Assembly: GCA_045644465.1 (NCBI GenBank)
Contig: JAZRGV010000051.1
Coordinates: forward strand, 1 to 32,112
From: HGM04593 sp045644465
Lineage (GTDB): Bacteria; Bacteroidota; Bacteroidia; Bacteroidales; Bacteroidaceae
Direction: 5' to 3'
Length of the DNA stretch: 32,112 bases
Shown: positions 15,097-23,273 of the stretch, piece after piece
Layout of the letters: each line of letters begins with the position of its first letter
How positions within the stretch are numbered: position 1 is the stretch's first letter
Notes under the pieces: generated by a model
What the model saw: the letters and a program-made list of their open reading frames with translations, nothing else
Databases searched by the model: none
What the model was told of the DNA's origin: nothing
Program-made: the position numbers and the translations under genes

Positions 15097-18000
15097 ATGA
15101 AAAAATTAAAATTTTTATTTACGGCACTTTTACTATTGTGCTGCGTGGGAACAGCGAAAGCTGAAGATTTTGCTGTTAACGGTATTTTTTACAATATTAC
15201 GGATAGTAATAGTAAAACCGTAGAAGTTACTTACAAAGGTAGTTCTTATGATACTTATTCTGATGAATATACTGGCAGTGTGGTAATCCCAGAGAGGGTT
15301 ACTTACAAAGGTGCAACCTACAGCGTTACAAGCATTGGAGATTATGCGTTCTATTATAGCACCGGACTTACAAGCATTACAATACCGAACAGCGTGACAA
15401 GCATTGGAAATAGTGCATTCTGGTGTTGCGGACTTACAAGCATTACAATACCTAACAGCGTTACAAGCATTGGATGGGAGGCGTTCGATGTTTGCACCAA
15501 ACTTAAAGAGGTACATATAAACGACCTTGCAGCTTGGTGTAATATAGATTTTGGAAGTAGTTATGCCAATCCGTTGTCTTATGCACATAATTTGTATTTA
15601 AATAATGAATTGATAACTGAACTTGTTATACCAAGCAGTGTTGCTAAAATTAAAAAAAATACATTCTCTGGCTGTTCTTCTCTTACAGGCGTTACAATAC
15701 CTAACAGCGTTACAAGCATTGGAGAATGGGCGTTCTATGATTGCTCCGGACTTAAAAAGGTTATAAACCTTTCAAATTTAACATTTAGCAAAGGTTCTAC
15801 TGATTATGGCTATATTGCATATTATGCCGATGGGATTGTAAATGCATCTGATATTACTTTTGTTGATGACTTTGGTTTTTATGAATTTAACGGTGTAAAT
15901 ACACTGTATAAATATCAAGGTAATGGTATAGAGATAACTTTACCGGAAAATTACAATGGCGGTAATTATGCAATAGGAAAAGAAGCGTTCTCTGATTGCT
16001 CCAGCCTTAAAAGTGTAACAATACCGAACAGCGTTACAAGAATTGGAGAAAACGCATTTTATGGATGCAGCAACCTACATTCTGTAACTATTGGTAGTGG
16101 CGTGCTTGAAATTGGAAACAAAGCGTTCAACAATCCTGAAAAAGTAATATGGTTAGCAAATACGCCACCAACAGGTTACGCCAATGCCGAAGGAAAGATA
16201 AATTACGTTTCCAACAATGAGTTCACAAACTTACGCAACGTATATGTATATCCTTATCTTAGCTCTAAACTCGAAGTTGATGGTATAATTTATGTATTAA
16301 ATCCTGCTGAACGCACTTGCGACGCCATTGACTGTGCATATAACAGCACTGCTGAAAAAATCAATATCGGAGAAACAATATCATACCGCAACATTGAAAT
16401 GACTGTCAAAACAGTTATGCCTTATGCCTGCTATGGTAACTCTTATATAAAAGAGGTTGAAATATCTAATAACGGAGATATCAAAGAGCAAGCGTTCTAC
16501 AACTGCGATAACCTACAAACTGTTACAGTTTCAAACAATGGAAACATTGGAGAGCAAGCGTTCTACGATTGTAATAACATAAAATCTGTTGAGATTACAA
16601 ACGTCATCAATATTGAATCAAATGCTTTTGAGGGCTGTAGCAATTTGCCAAAAATTGTTATACCTAATTCTGTAGAATCCATTGGCGCATATAGTTTCAA
16701 AGGCTGTACAGCAATGAGCAGTGTAACATTGGGAGAAAAAGTAACAACTATAAATGACAATACTTTTGAAAATTGTTCCTCATTGGCAGAAATAACAATT
16801 CCGGCAACAGTAACAACCATTGCAAATAATGTGTTCAAAGGTTGTAGCAAGTTGGCTGATGTTATAATTGCCAATAGTACAAATGAGTTGTCGTTGGGCA
16901 GCAACGGTTCATCGCCTATGTTTGCAGATTGCCCACTCGACTCGGTGTATGTTGGTGCAAAACTAAGATACAACACATCACCATTCTACAACAATAAATC
17001 ATTACGCACTATTGTTTTTGGCAATAAAGAAACCAACATTTATGAACGTGAATTTGATGGTTGTAGCGCGTTGGAAAACATCACTTTAGGAAATGGTATA
17101 ACCGAGATTGGCAATTATGCCTTCATCGGCTGTATTGCTTTGCCAAATATTGTTATACCCAACTCTGTTACATCTTTAGGCGCATATAGCTTTAAAGGAT
17201 GTACAACACTGAACAGTGTAACACTGGGAGAAAACATAACAGCTATCAATGACAACACTTTTGAGAGCTGTACAAACTTGCCAAATATTGTTATACCTAA
17301 TTCTGTAAAATCTATTGGCGCATATAGTTTTAAAGGCTGTACTGCACTGAACAGTGTAACATTGGGAGAAAATGTAACTGCTATCAACAATAATGCTTTT
17401 GAGAGCTGCACAAACTTGCCAAATATTGTTATACCTAATTCTGTTACAACTTTAGGTGCATACAGTTTCAAAGGCTGTACAGCACTGAACAATGTAACAT
17501 TGGGAGAAAATGTAACAACTATAAATGACAATGCCTTTGAGAATTGTATTTTGCTACCTGAAATCACAATTCCGGCATCAGTAACAGCCATTGCAAATAA
17601 TGTGTTCAAAGGTTGTAGCAAACTGGCTGATGTTATAATTGCCAATAGTACAAATGAGTTGTCGTTGGGCAGCAACGGTTCATCGCCAATGTTTGCAGAT
17701 TGCGCACTCGACTCGGTGTATGTTGGTGCAAAACTAAGATACAACACATCACCATTCTACAACAACAAATCATTACGCACTATTGTTTTTGGCAATAAAG
17801 AAACCAACATTTATGAACGTGAGTTTGCCGGTTGTAGCGCATTGAAGAACATTACTTTAGGCAATGGAATAACAAACATTGGCAATTATGCTTTTGAAAA
17901 TTGCTCTTTACTGCCCGAAATTACAATTCCTGCACCTATTGCAACAGTTGCAAACAATGTATTCAAAGGCTGTAGCAAACTGGCTGATGTTATAATTGCC

Positions 18001-20790
18001 GACCGCAAAAAAGAGTTGTCATTGGGTAGCAACGGCTCATCGCCATTGTTTGTGGATTGCCCACTCGACTCTGTTTATATTGGTGGTGAAATAACATATA
18101 ACACATCGAGCGAATATGGATATTCACCATTCTACCGTAACACCTCGCTGCGTTCTGTCGTTATTTCGGACCTTGCAACCAAGGTATATACAAATGAATT
18201 CTACGGATGTACCGCTTTAACCGATGTTATTGTTGGTCACAACGTAAATACCATTGGCGACTATGCATTCTCTGCATGTAGCAGCCTCAACGCATTTACA
18301 TTCGGTAGCAGCATTGAAGAAATTGGAAAAGAGGCTTTCTCGGACTGTGTTAAGCTCACAAGCATAACAAGTTATGCTACAATACCACCGGTATGCGGAA
18401 CACAGGCTCTTCAAGATATCAATGTCTTTGATTGTTCACTGTACGTACCTTCAGGCTATGCACAGGCTTATCAGCAAGCCGAGCAGTGGAAAAACTTCTT
18501 CTTTGTAGATGACCCTATAAACATATATACACTGACTTTTGTTGTTGATGGCGAGATTTATCATAGCATAAAGCTGCCATACAATGCAAAAATCTTAATG
18601 CCGGAGCCAACAAAAGAGGGTTATGCTTTCAGTGGCTGGATTGGAGCACCTGAGACAATGCCTAAAGAGGATATAACTATTGAGGGTGCATTTACTATTA
18701 ACAACTACTCTATTACATACAAGATTGATGGTACAGAAACTACAGAGAGCCTTACTTATGGTGCAGAACTTGTAATTCCGGAAGCACCAGCCAAAGAGGG
18801 TTACACCTTTAACGGATGGCACATTTCAGGAGGAGAGAAGACAGAAATTGCGAATAAAATAAACATTAAGGACAATGCCGATGCAATGCTATACACAAAT
18901 GCTCCTTGTACAAACGCCCAATATGGCGACCAGTTCACAAGCTGGAATGTTCTGTTCGATGGTGATGCAAACACCTTCTTCCACTCTGAATATGGTAATA
19001 AGCAAACTCCTGACGCTCTCGACCACTACATCCGTGTTGACATGGGTGAAGGAAAGGAAATAGGTGAGTTCAAGTTTACATATACTACAAGATATGATAA
19101 GGGTGGGAACGTTATGGGTGTTTCTCCAAAGACAATTGTTGTTGAAGGTTCAAACAGTGCCAATGGCTTCTACACTGTAATTGCGACACTTAACAATCTC
19201 TCAAATGCAGGATCTCACACATATACATCGGATATTCTGGGTAACGCAGATACAAAGTACCGCTATATACGTTATCGCGTAACCGAAAACCACTCTGGAC
19301 AAAAGGACAACAACCACCCATACTTTGCTATCTCGGAATTTGGTATGGAAAGAATTGATTATGTATATGATACTACATTGCCACAAACTATGCCGGCAAA
19401 AGATATTGTAATTGTGGGTACATATACAAGAAATAGTTACAATGTTACATATATGGTTGCCGATGAGGTTTACCAAACAGTGGCTGTTGAATATGGTACT
19501 AAAATTCCAACACCTAATATTCCTGAAACCGATGGTTACACATTCAACAGTTGGGAAAATGTACCGGAAACAATGCCTGCAGAAGATATTGTAATATATG
19601 CAAATATAAATGCAAAGAGCTATAATGTAACATACATTGTAGATGGCAAGACCGAGAAAACCGTTCCCGTTGCATTTGGTACAAAAATACCTCTTTTAGA
19701 GAATACAAGCAACTGGCAATGTGAGACACCTATAAACATTAAGGACAATGCCGATGCAATGCTATACACAAATGCTCCTTGCACTAACACAAGCTGGGGC
19801 GACCAGTTCACAAGCTGGACAGTGCTGTTCGATGATAATACAAACACCATCTTCCACTCGGAATATGGCAACAAACAGACTCCGGATGGACTAGACCATT
19901 ATATCCGCGTAGATATGGGTGAAGGCAAGAACATCAATAAATTCAAGTTTACCTATACAACACGTAACCTTGAAAACAACAACAATGTATCGCCAAAGAG
20001 AATTGTTGTAGAGGGTTCTAACAGTGCCAACGGCAGCTACACAACTATTGCCACACTCGAGAACCTGCCTTCAGCAAAAGAGACCGTTTATACATCGGAA
20101 GTTATGGGTAGCGAAAATACAGCTTACCGCTATATACGTTATCGTGTAATAGAAACCCACGGAAACTCAAAAGACAACAACCACCCATACTTTGCTATTG
20201 CCGAATTTGGAATGACAAAAGTAGAGGAACTACCATTAACAATGCCTGCTAAAGATATTATAATTGCAGGAAAGGCTTGTACCGAAGTCCACACATTGAC
20301 CTATGTTGTTGACGGCGAGACATACAAAACCGAGACTGTTGGTTGCAACGCTGTAATCACTCCATTAGAAGCACCTGTTAAAGAGGGATATACATTCAGC
20401 GGATGGAGCGAGATACCGGAGATAATGCCTGCCGAGAACATTACAATCACAGGTACATTTACTGTAAACACATATACAGTAACATACATTGTTGATGGAG
20501 AAATTTACAAGACCGAGAGTGTTGTATATAACGATGAAATACCTGCTGTTGAAGAGCCTGAAAAAGAGGGTTACATATTCAGCGGATGGAGCGAGATACC
20601 GGAAACAATGCCTGCCGAGGACATTACAATCACAGGCAGCTTTGCTTTGGACAACACCACTGCTATTGACGAGGTGAAAGGTAACAGCGATATTGTAGTT
20701 TACGACCTTAACGGTAATCGTATCCTTGACACCGAAAACCTTGAGCGTGGCGTTTATATCATCAATGGTATAAAAGTGCTGGTTAAGTGA
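15097..20790 (+). CDS. Giant secreted BspA-like LRR protein with InlB repeats and nested discoidin domains
   Basis: This is a 1897-residue surface or secreted protein. The signal peptide is residues 1-22 (cleavage TAKA|EDF). The N-terminal module GIFYNITDSNSKTVEVTYKG is shared with the neighbouring kinase ectodomain. Residues about 60-1130 are BspA-type LRR_5 repeats (SITIPNSVTSIG, NAFYGCSNL, and similar), a family tied to adhesion to host proteins, other bacteria or matrix. From about 1143 come six InlB/Listeria-Bacteroides type repeats (TYIVDGE, EGYTFSGW, MPAEDITITG). Repeats 2 and 4 are each interrupted between the Trp and the MPAKDI strand by a discoidin-like (F5/8 type C) domain at about 1255-1420 and 1547-1708 (NTFFHSEYGNKQTPD, DHYIRVDMGEGK, YRYIRYRV). 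Such domains usually bind glycans or lipids. The last 45 residues (VVYDLNGNRI, GVYIINGIKVLVK) form a type-IX-like sorting tail. Adhesive function is inferred. Confidence 0.9.
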   Translation: MKKLKFLFTALLLLCCVGTAKAEDFAVNGIFYNITDSNSKTVEVTYKGSSYDTYSDEYTGSVVIPERVTYKGATYSVTSIGDYAFYYSTGLTSITIPNSVTSIGNSAFWCCGLTSITIPNSVTSIGWEAFDVCTKLKEVHINDLAAWCNIDFGSSYANPLSYAHNLYLNNELITELVIPSSVAKIKKNTFSGCSSLTGVTIPNSVTSIGEWAFYDCSGLKKVINLSNLTFSKGSTDYGYIAYYADGIVNASDITFVDDFGFYEFNGVNTLYKYQGNGIEITLPENYNGGNYAIGKEAFSDCSSLKSVTIPNSVTRIGENAFYGCSNLHSVTIGSGVLEIGNKAFNNPEKVIWLANTPPTGYANAEGKINYVSNNEFTNLRNVYVYPYLSSKLEVDGIIYVLNPAERTCDAIDCAYNSTAEKINIGETISYRNIEMTVKTVMPYACYGNSYIKEVEISNNGDIKEQAFYNCDNLQTVTVSNNGNIGEQAFYDCNNIKSVEITNVINIESNAFEGCSNLPKIVIPNSVESIGAYSFKGCTAMSSVTLGEKVTTINDNTFENCSSLAEITIPATVTTIANNVFKGCSKLADVIIANSTNELSLGSNGSSPMFADCPLDSVYVGAKLRYNTSPFYNNKSLRTIVFGNKETNIYEREFDGCSALENITLGNGITEIGNYAFIGCIALPNIVIPNSVTSLGAYSFKGCTTLNSVTLGENITAINDNTFESCTNLPNIVIPNSVKSIGAYSFKGCTALNSVTLGENVTAINNNAFESCTNLPNIVIPNSVTTLGAYSFKGCTALNNVTLGENVTTINDNAFENCILLPEITIPASVTAIANNVFKGCSKLADVIIANSTNELSLGSNGSSPMFADCALDSVYVGAKLRYNTSPFYNNKSLRTIVFGNKETNIYEREFAGCSALKNITLGNGITNIGNYAFENCSLLPEITIPAPIATVANNVFKGCSKLADVIIADRKKELSLGSNGSSPLFVDCPLDSVYIGGEITYNTSSEYGYSPFYRNTSLRSVVISDLATKVYTNEFYGCTALTDVIVGHNVNTIGDYAFSACSSLNAFTFGSSIEEIGKEAFSDCVKLTSITSYATIPPVCGTQALQDINVFDCSLYVPSGYAQAYQQAEQWKNFFFVDDPINIYTLTFVVDGEIYHSIKLPYNAKILMPEPTKEGYAFSGWIGAPETMPKEDITIEGAFTINNYSITYKIDGTETTESLTYGAELVIPEAPAKEGYTFNGWHISGGEKTEIANKINIKDNADAMLYTNAPCTNAQYGDQFTSWNVLFDGDANTFFHSEYGNKQTPDALDHYIRVDMGEGKEIGEFKFTYTTRYDKGGNVMGVSPKTIVVEGSNSANGFYTVIATLNNLSNAGSHTYTSDILGNADTKYRYIRYRVTENHSGQKDNNHPYFAISEFGMERIDYVYDTTLPQTMPAKDIVIVGTYTRNSYNVTYMVADEVYQTVAVEYGTKIPTPNIPETDGYTFNSWENVPETMPAEDIVIYANINAKSYNVTYIVDGKTEKTVPVAFGTKIPLLENTSNWQCETPINIKDNADAMLYTNAPCTNTSWGDQFTSWTVLFDDNTNTIFHSEYGNKQTPDGLDHYIRVDMGEGKNINKFKFTYTTRNLENNNNVSPKRIVVEGSNSANGSYTTIATLENLPSAKETVYTSEVMGSENTAYRYIRYRVIETHGNSKDNNHPYFAIAEFGMTKVEELPLTMPAKDIIIAGKACTEVHTLTYVVDGETYKTETVGCNAVITPLEAPVKEGYTFSGWSEIPEIMPAENITITGTFTVNTYTVTYIVDGEIYKTESVVYNDEIPAVEEPEKEGYIFSGWSEIPETMPAEDITITGSFALDNTTAIDEVKGNSDIVVYDLNGNRILDTENLERGVYIINGIKVLVK
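16821..17840 (+). repeat. In-frame segmental duplication inside the LRR region
   Basis: The stretch 16821-17069 recurs almost base for base at 17592-17840, an offset of 771 bp or exactly 257 codons. It encodes GCSKLADVIIANSTNELSLG through YNNKSLRTIVFGNKETNIYE. A third, more diverged partial copy begins near 17950. Between them the unit IVIPNSV-SIGAYSFKGCTALNSVTLGEN is itself repeated. Near-identity, including synonymous sites, points to recent unequal exchange. Confidence 0.85.
18862..20220 (+). repeat. Duplicated discoidin-domain coding segments
   Basis: Two copies begin at 18862 and 19735, 873 bp (291 codons) apart. The first 47 bases (coding NIKDNADAMLYTNAPC) are nearly identical at DNA level, and protein similarity continues for about 160 residues. 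The higher divergence than in the LRR duplication suggests an older event. Confidence 0.75.
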
Positions 20791-20952
20791 GAGCAATGAT
20801 TAACAAGCTTGCTTGATTAAGCATTGCCGAACGCAAAGCAATTGCACGAAGTGAAAGTGCCGGTTAAGTGAGAGCAACGATTAACAAGCTTGCTTGATTA
20901 AGCATTGCCGAACGCAAAGCAGTTGCACGAAGTAAAAGTGCTGGTTAAGTAA
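20776..20952 (+). repeat. 81-bp tandem repeat copying the end of the BspA-like gene
   Basis: GTGCTGGTTAAGTGA, the last four codons and stop of the gene (20776-20790), reappears with small changes at 20857-20871 and 20938-20952. The intervening 66 bases are repeated too, so the period is exactly 81 bp. Each unit holds a foldable block, for example 20793-20827 (GCAATGATTAA-CAAGC-TT-GCTTG-ATTAAGCATTGC). Neither extra copy is translated, because stops occur in all units. Confidence 0.85.
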
Positions 20953-20998
20953 ATAAAAGAGTGTAACCACTCATTTTAGTAATTTTTCTTATAATGTG

Positions 20999-21032
20999 AA
21001 TTCCGGTGGGCAATTGCCTGCCGGAATTTTTA
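20999..21032 (+). terminator. Terminator downstream of the BspA-like gene
   Basis: AATTCCGG / CCGGAATT arms (20999-21006 with 21021-21028) enclose GGGCAATTGCCT, with two mismatches, followed by TTTTTAA on the plus strand. It ends the transcript after the 81-bp repeats. Confidence 0.75.
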
Positions 21033-21130
21033 ATATAACATCTTGCCCACACTTCCAAAATTAATACTATGCTATCTAAAAAAAGCAGACTCAAAAGGCT
21101 CTTTTGTCGTTACACTCGCCCACACGCATA

Positions 21131-21173
21131 AAAAAAGTCTGCACCGTCTTGTAAAAACGGTGCAGACTTTTAT
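21131..21173. terminator. Bidirectional terminator between convergent genes
   Basis: A perfect 15-bp stem AAAAGTCTGCACCGT / ACGGTGCAGACTTTT (21133-21147 with 21157-21171) has a 9-base loop, an A-run before it and T after it. It lies 20 bp after the stop of the DUF349 gene. The rest of 20791-21192 holds the repeats above and no gene. Confidence 0.85.
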
Positions 21174-21192
21174 GTAATATTTTTAATATCTA

Positions 21193-23070
21193 TTACTTTG
21201 ATTGATTCTCAATCTCGTCCTCCACAAGGTGTATCTTTTCAAGAATAACCTGAGCATCTTTTTTCAGTTTCTCAACCTTTTGCTTCATAACATCAACAAG
21301 GCTTGCACCTTTCTTGTTAGAAACACTCAAGAAACCAATATTATTCTCGTATGTGGCAATCTCGCCCTTCATCGCCTCGTACTGACGGATAAGATGCTCA
21401 CGCTCGCGCTGTAAGCTGTTACCACCCTTTGCTATGGCGTTACGGAAATTAGCAAGTTTACGCTCGTTAGCATTCACGTGCAATGCCTCATACAATGCAT
21501 TGGTAGCCTGCTTATACTCCTTGTAAACATTATCTTTCTCCTTGAAAGGAACAAAACCAATGGCATTCCACTCTTGTGTGAGAACGGCCAACTGTTTTGT
21601 CTGCTCATCTCCAGGCAAAGTGCTGTCGATAGCCTTGATTTTATCAATCACCTCGCGTTTCTTCTTCAGGTTCTCCTGCTCAATATTGCGTTGTGATGAT
21701 GTGGCTGCATTGCGTTTCTCAAAGAATGCATCACAGGCAGCGACAAAACGTTTCCAAAGAGCCTCGGAATATTTTTGAGCCACAGGGCCAATCTCTTTCC
21801 ATTCTTTCTGCAGTTTTGTCAACTTATCTGTTGTAGCTCTCCAATCCTCGCTGTCCTTAAGCTGTTCTGCCTGCTCGCACAACGCTTTCTTACGCTCCAG
21901 ATTCGTTGCCAGTGAATTCTTCACCTCCTTGAAGAATTCGCTCTTCTGCTTAAAGAACTCGTCGCATGCAGCACGGAAACGCTCAAACACCTTAAGATTC
22001 ATCTTCTGTGGTGCAAAGCCAATCTCTTTCCACTGTACCTGCAAGTCGAGAACGCGCTGTGTTGCATCGTTCCACGCCTGATAGTTGGCAAGTGACTTAA
22101 GGTCCATACTCTCTATAGCTTCACATATAGCCGTCTTTTTATCAAGATTTTCTTGCTCTTTCTGTTTCTTTGCCTCGAAATGTTCCTGATGACGACGGTT
22201 AACGGTGGTTGATGCAGCCTTGAAACGCGCCCACACCTCCTCGCGCAATTCAGGAGCTACAGGGCCTGTCTCGCGGAAATCGTTATGCAACTGCTGCAAC
22301 TGGCGGAAGGCAGCCACCACATCCTCTTCTTTCTCAAGAGCCTCGGCAGCATCGCAAAGTTTTGTCTTTATTTCAAGGTTTTTCTTAAAGTCATATTCGC
22401 GGAATTCGCTGTTCAGCTTAAGGACATCATAGAACTGCTCAACAAGCAACTGATACTGTTTCCACAATGTGGCAACCTTATCTTGTGGCACGTTCTTCAC
22501 CTCCTTCCAACGCTGTTGTAATGCCTTGAACTCGGCAACCTCAGGACTACCCTGCTCTGCCTTGCCAACAAGCGCCTGCAATTGTTCGAGCAATGACATC
22601 TTTATATCATAGTTTGCCTGCATCTCTTTTTCCTGTGCTGCAATCCACTCGTTACGCTTTGCCTTGATAAGCCCCATAGCCTCTTTGAAAGGCTCTTCAA
22701 GAGCATCGGGCTGTGGAATAAAGAGGTCGGCTTCGCCACCTTCGGCAAGGAAATCTTTATGCGCCTGTTCTATATCGGCCGTACGCATACGGTAGAACTG
22801 AACTTTCAACAATTCCACTTCACTCTTACAGGTGAGCACGTCATCACTCTCGGCAATAACCTTCAAGCGTTCTATGATATCCTGACGTGTCGCCGGTCTT
22901 GAGTCTTCGTTAGCCACCTGGGCTACCTCTTCTGTTTGCACTTGTAGAGCCTCCTCTTCAATGCTGTTTTGCTCATTCAACTCAATCGTAGCGGCATTGA
23001 CAGCCTCATCAGGAGAACTCGTAATGTTCAGCTCTTGGGGCTGTACATTCGATTTAACACTTTCACTCAT
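21193..23070 (-). CDS. DUF349 repeat protein
   Basis: This is a 625-residue, highly charged, almost wholly helical protein without signal peptide or membrane helix, so it is cytoplasmic. After an acidic, Gln/Glu-rich N-terminus (1-60) and a helical region, five DUF349 units follow from about residue 180. Each is marked by a W-K-E-(I/V)-G-like motif (LQQRWKEVKNVPQ, LQVQWKEIGFAPQ, LQKEWKEIGPVAQ, LTQEWNAIGFVPF; one variant is LHNDFRETGPVAP) and then a W/F-x-x-F helix. The last 70 residues are a coiled coil ending EDEIENQSK. The family is widespread in Bacteroidetes and its role is not established to my knowledge. It appears to be a single-gene unit with a promoter near 23178. Confidence 0.9.
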   Translation of the reverse strand: MSESVKSNVQPQELNITSSPDEAVNAATIELNEQNSIEEEALQVQTEEVAQVANEDSRPATRQDIIERLKVIAESDDVLTCKSEVELLKVQFYRMRTADIEQAHKDFLAEGGEADLFIPQPDALEEPFKEAMGLIKAKRNEWIAAQEKEMQANYDIKMSLLEQLQALVGKAEQGSPEVAEFKALQQRWKEVKNVPQDKVATLWKQYQLLVEQFYDVLKLNSEFREYDFKKNLEIKTKLCDAAEALEKEEDVVAAFRQLQQLHNDFRETGPVAPELREEVWARFKAASTTVNRRHQEHFEAKKQKEQENLDKKTAICEAIESMDLKSLANYQAWNDATQRVLDLQVQWKEIGFAPQKMNLKVFERFRAACDEFFKQKSEFFKEVKNSLATNLERKKALCEQAEQLKDSEDWRATTDKLTKLQKEWKEIGPVAQKYSEALWKRFVAACDAFFEKRNAATSSQRNIEQENLKKKREVIDKIKAIDSTLPGDEQTKQLAVLTQEWNAIGFVPFKEKDNVYKEYKQATNALYEALHVNANERKLANFRNAIAKGGNSLQREREHLIRQYEAMKGEIATYENNIGFLSVSNKKGASLVDVMKQKVEKLKKDAQVILEKIHLVEDEIENQSK

Positions 23071-23108
23071 CTGTTTTTAATTTTAATTAGTCAATAAAAT
23101 AAAACGAC

Positions 23109-23185
23109 CTTTTCGTCACAAGGCGAAAAAGCCTCTATCTTCTCATCCGATTACAATCAACAAATCATAATCCGTTACAAATATA
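23109..23185 (-). promoter_or_regulatory. DUF349 gene promoter and leader hairpin
   Basis: TATATTTG (23178-23185, minus strand) fits the -7 box, with TTTAG rather than TTTG near -33. The predicted leader of about 100 bases contains a hairpin, CTTTTTCG / CGAAAAG, at about 23109-23131. Regulatory meaning is not clear. Confidence 0.45.
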
Positions 23186-23210
23186 GCTTTAATTTTCAAT
23201 AAACCTAAAC

Positions 23211-23264
23211 AATAACAGAAATAATGAACGTAGAGCGCGCTCTACGTTCATTATTTCTGTTATT
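23211..23264. terminator. 54-bp perfect palindrome after the glycoside hydrolase gene
   Basis: The sequence is self-complementary over all 54 bases, centred on GAGCGCGCTC (23233-23242), and starts 9 bp after the stop of the gene at 23274. It should act as a strong terminator or 3' stabiliser. The T-run on the minus side is poor (GTTTAGGTTTATTG). Confidence 0.7.
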
Positions 23265-23273
23265 TGCAAAGTT

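Noticed and set aside
15367..15475. Short regular repeats that could suggest a CRISPR array
   Set aside because: The repeats are in frame, encode LTSITIPNSVTSIG units of the LRR domain and have no unique spacers of constant length.
17115..17747. 210-codon frame antisense to the LRR region (also 16563-16976)
   Set aside because: Long antisense frames here result from the repeated codon pattern of the LRR gene; the two frames are near copies because the sense gene is duplicated.
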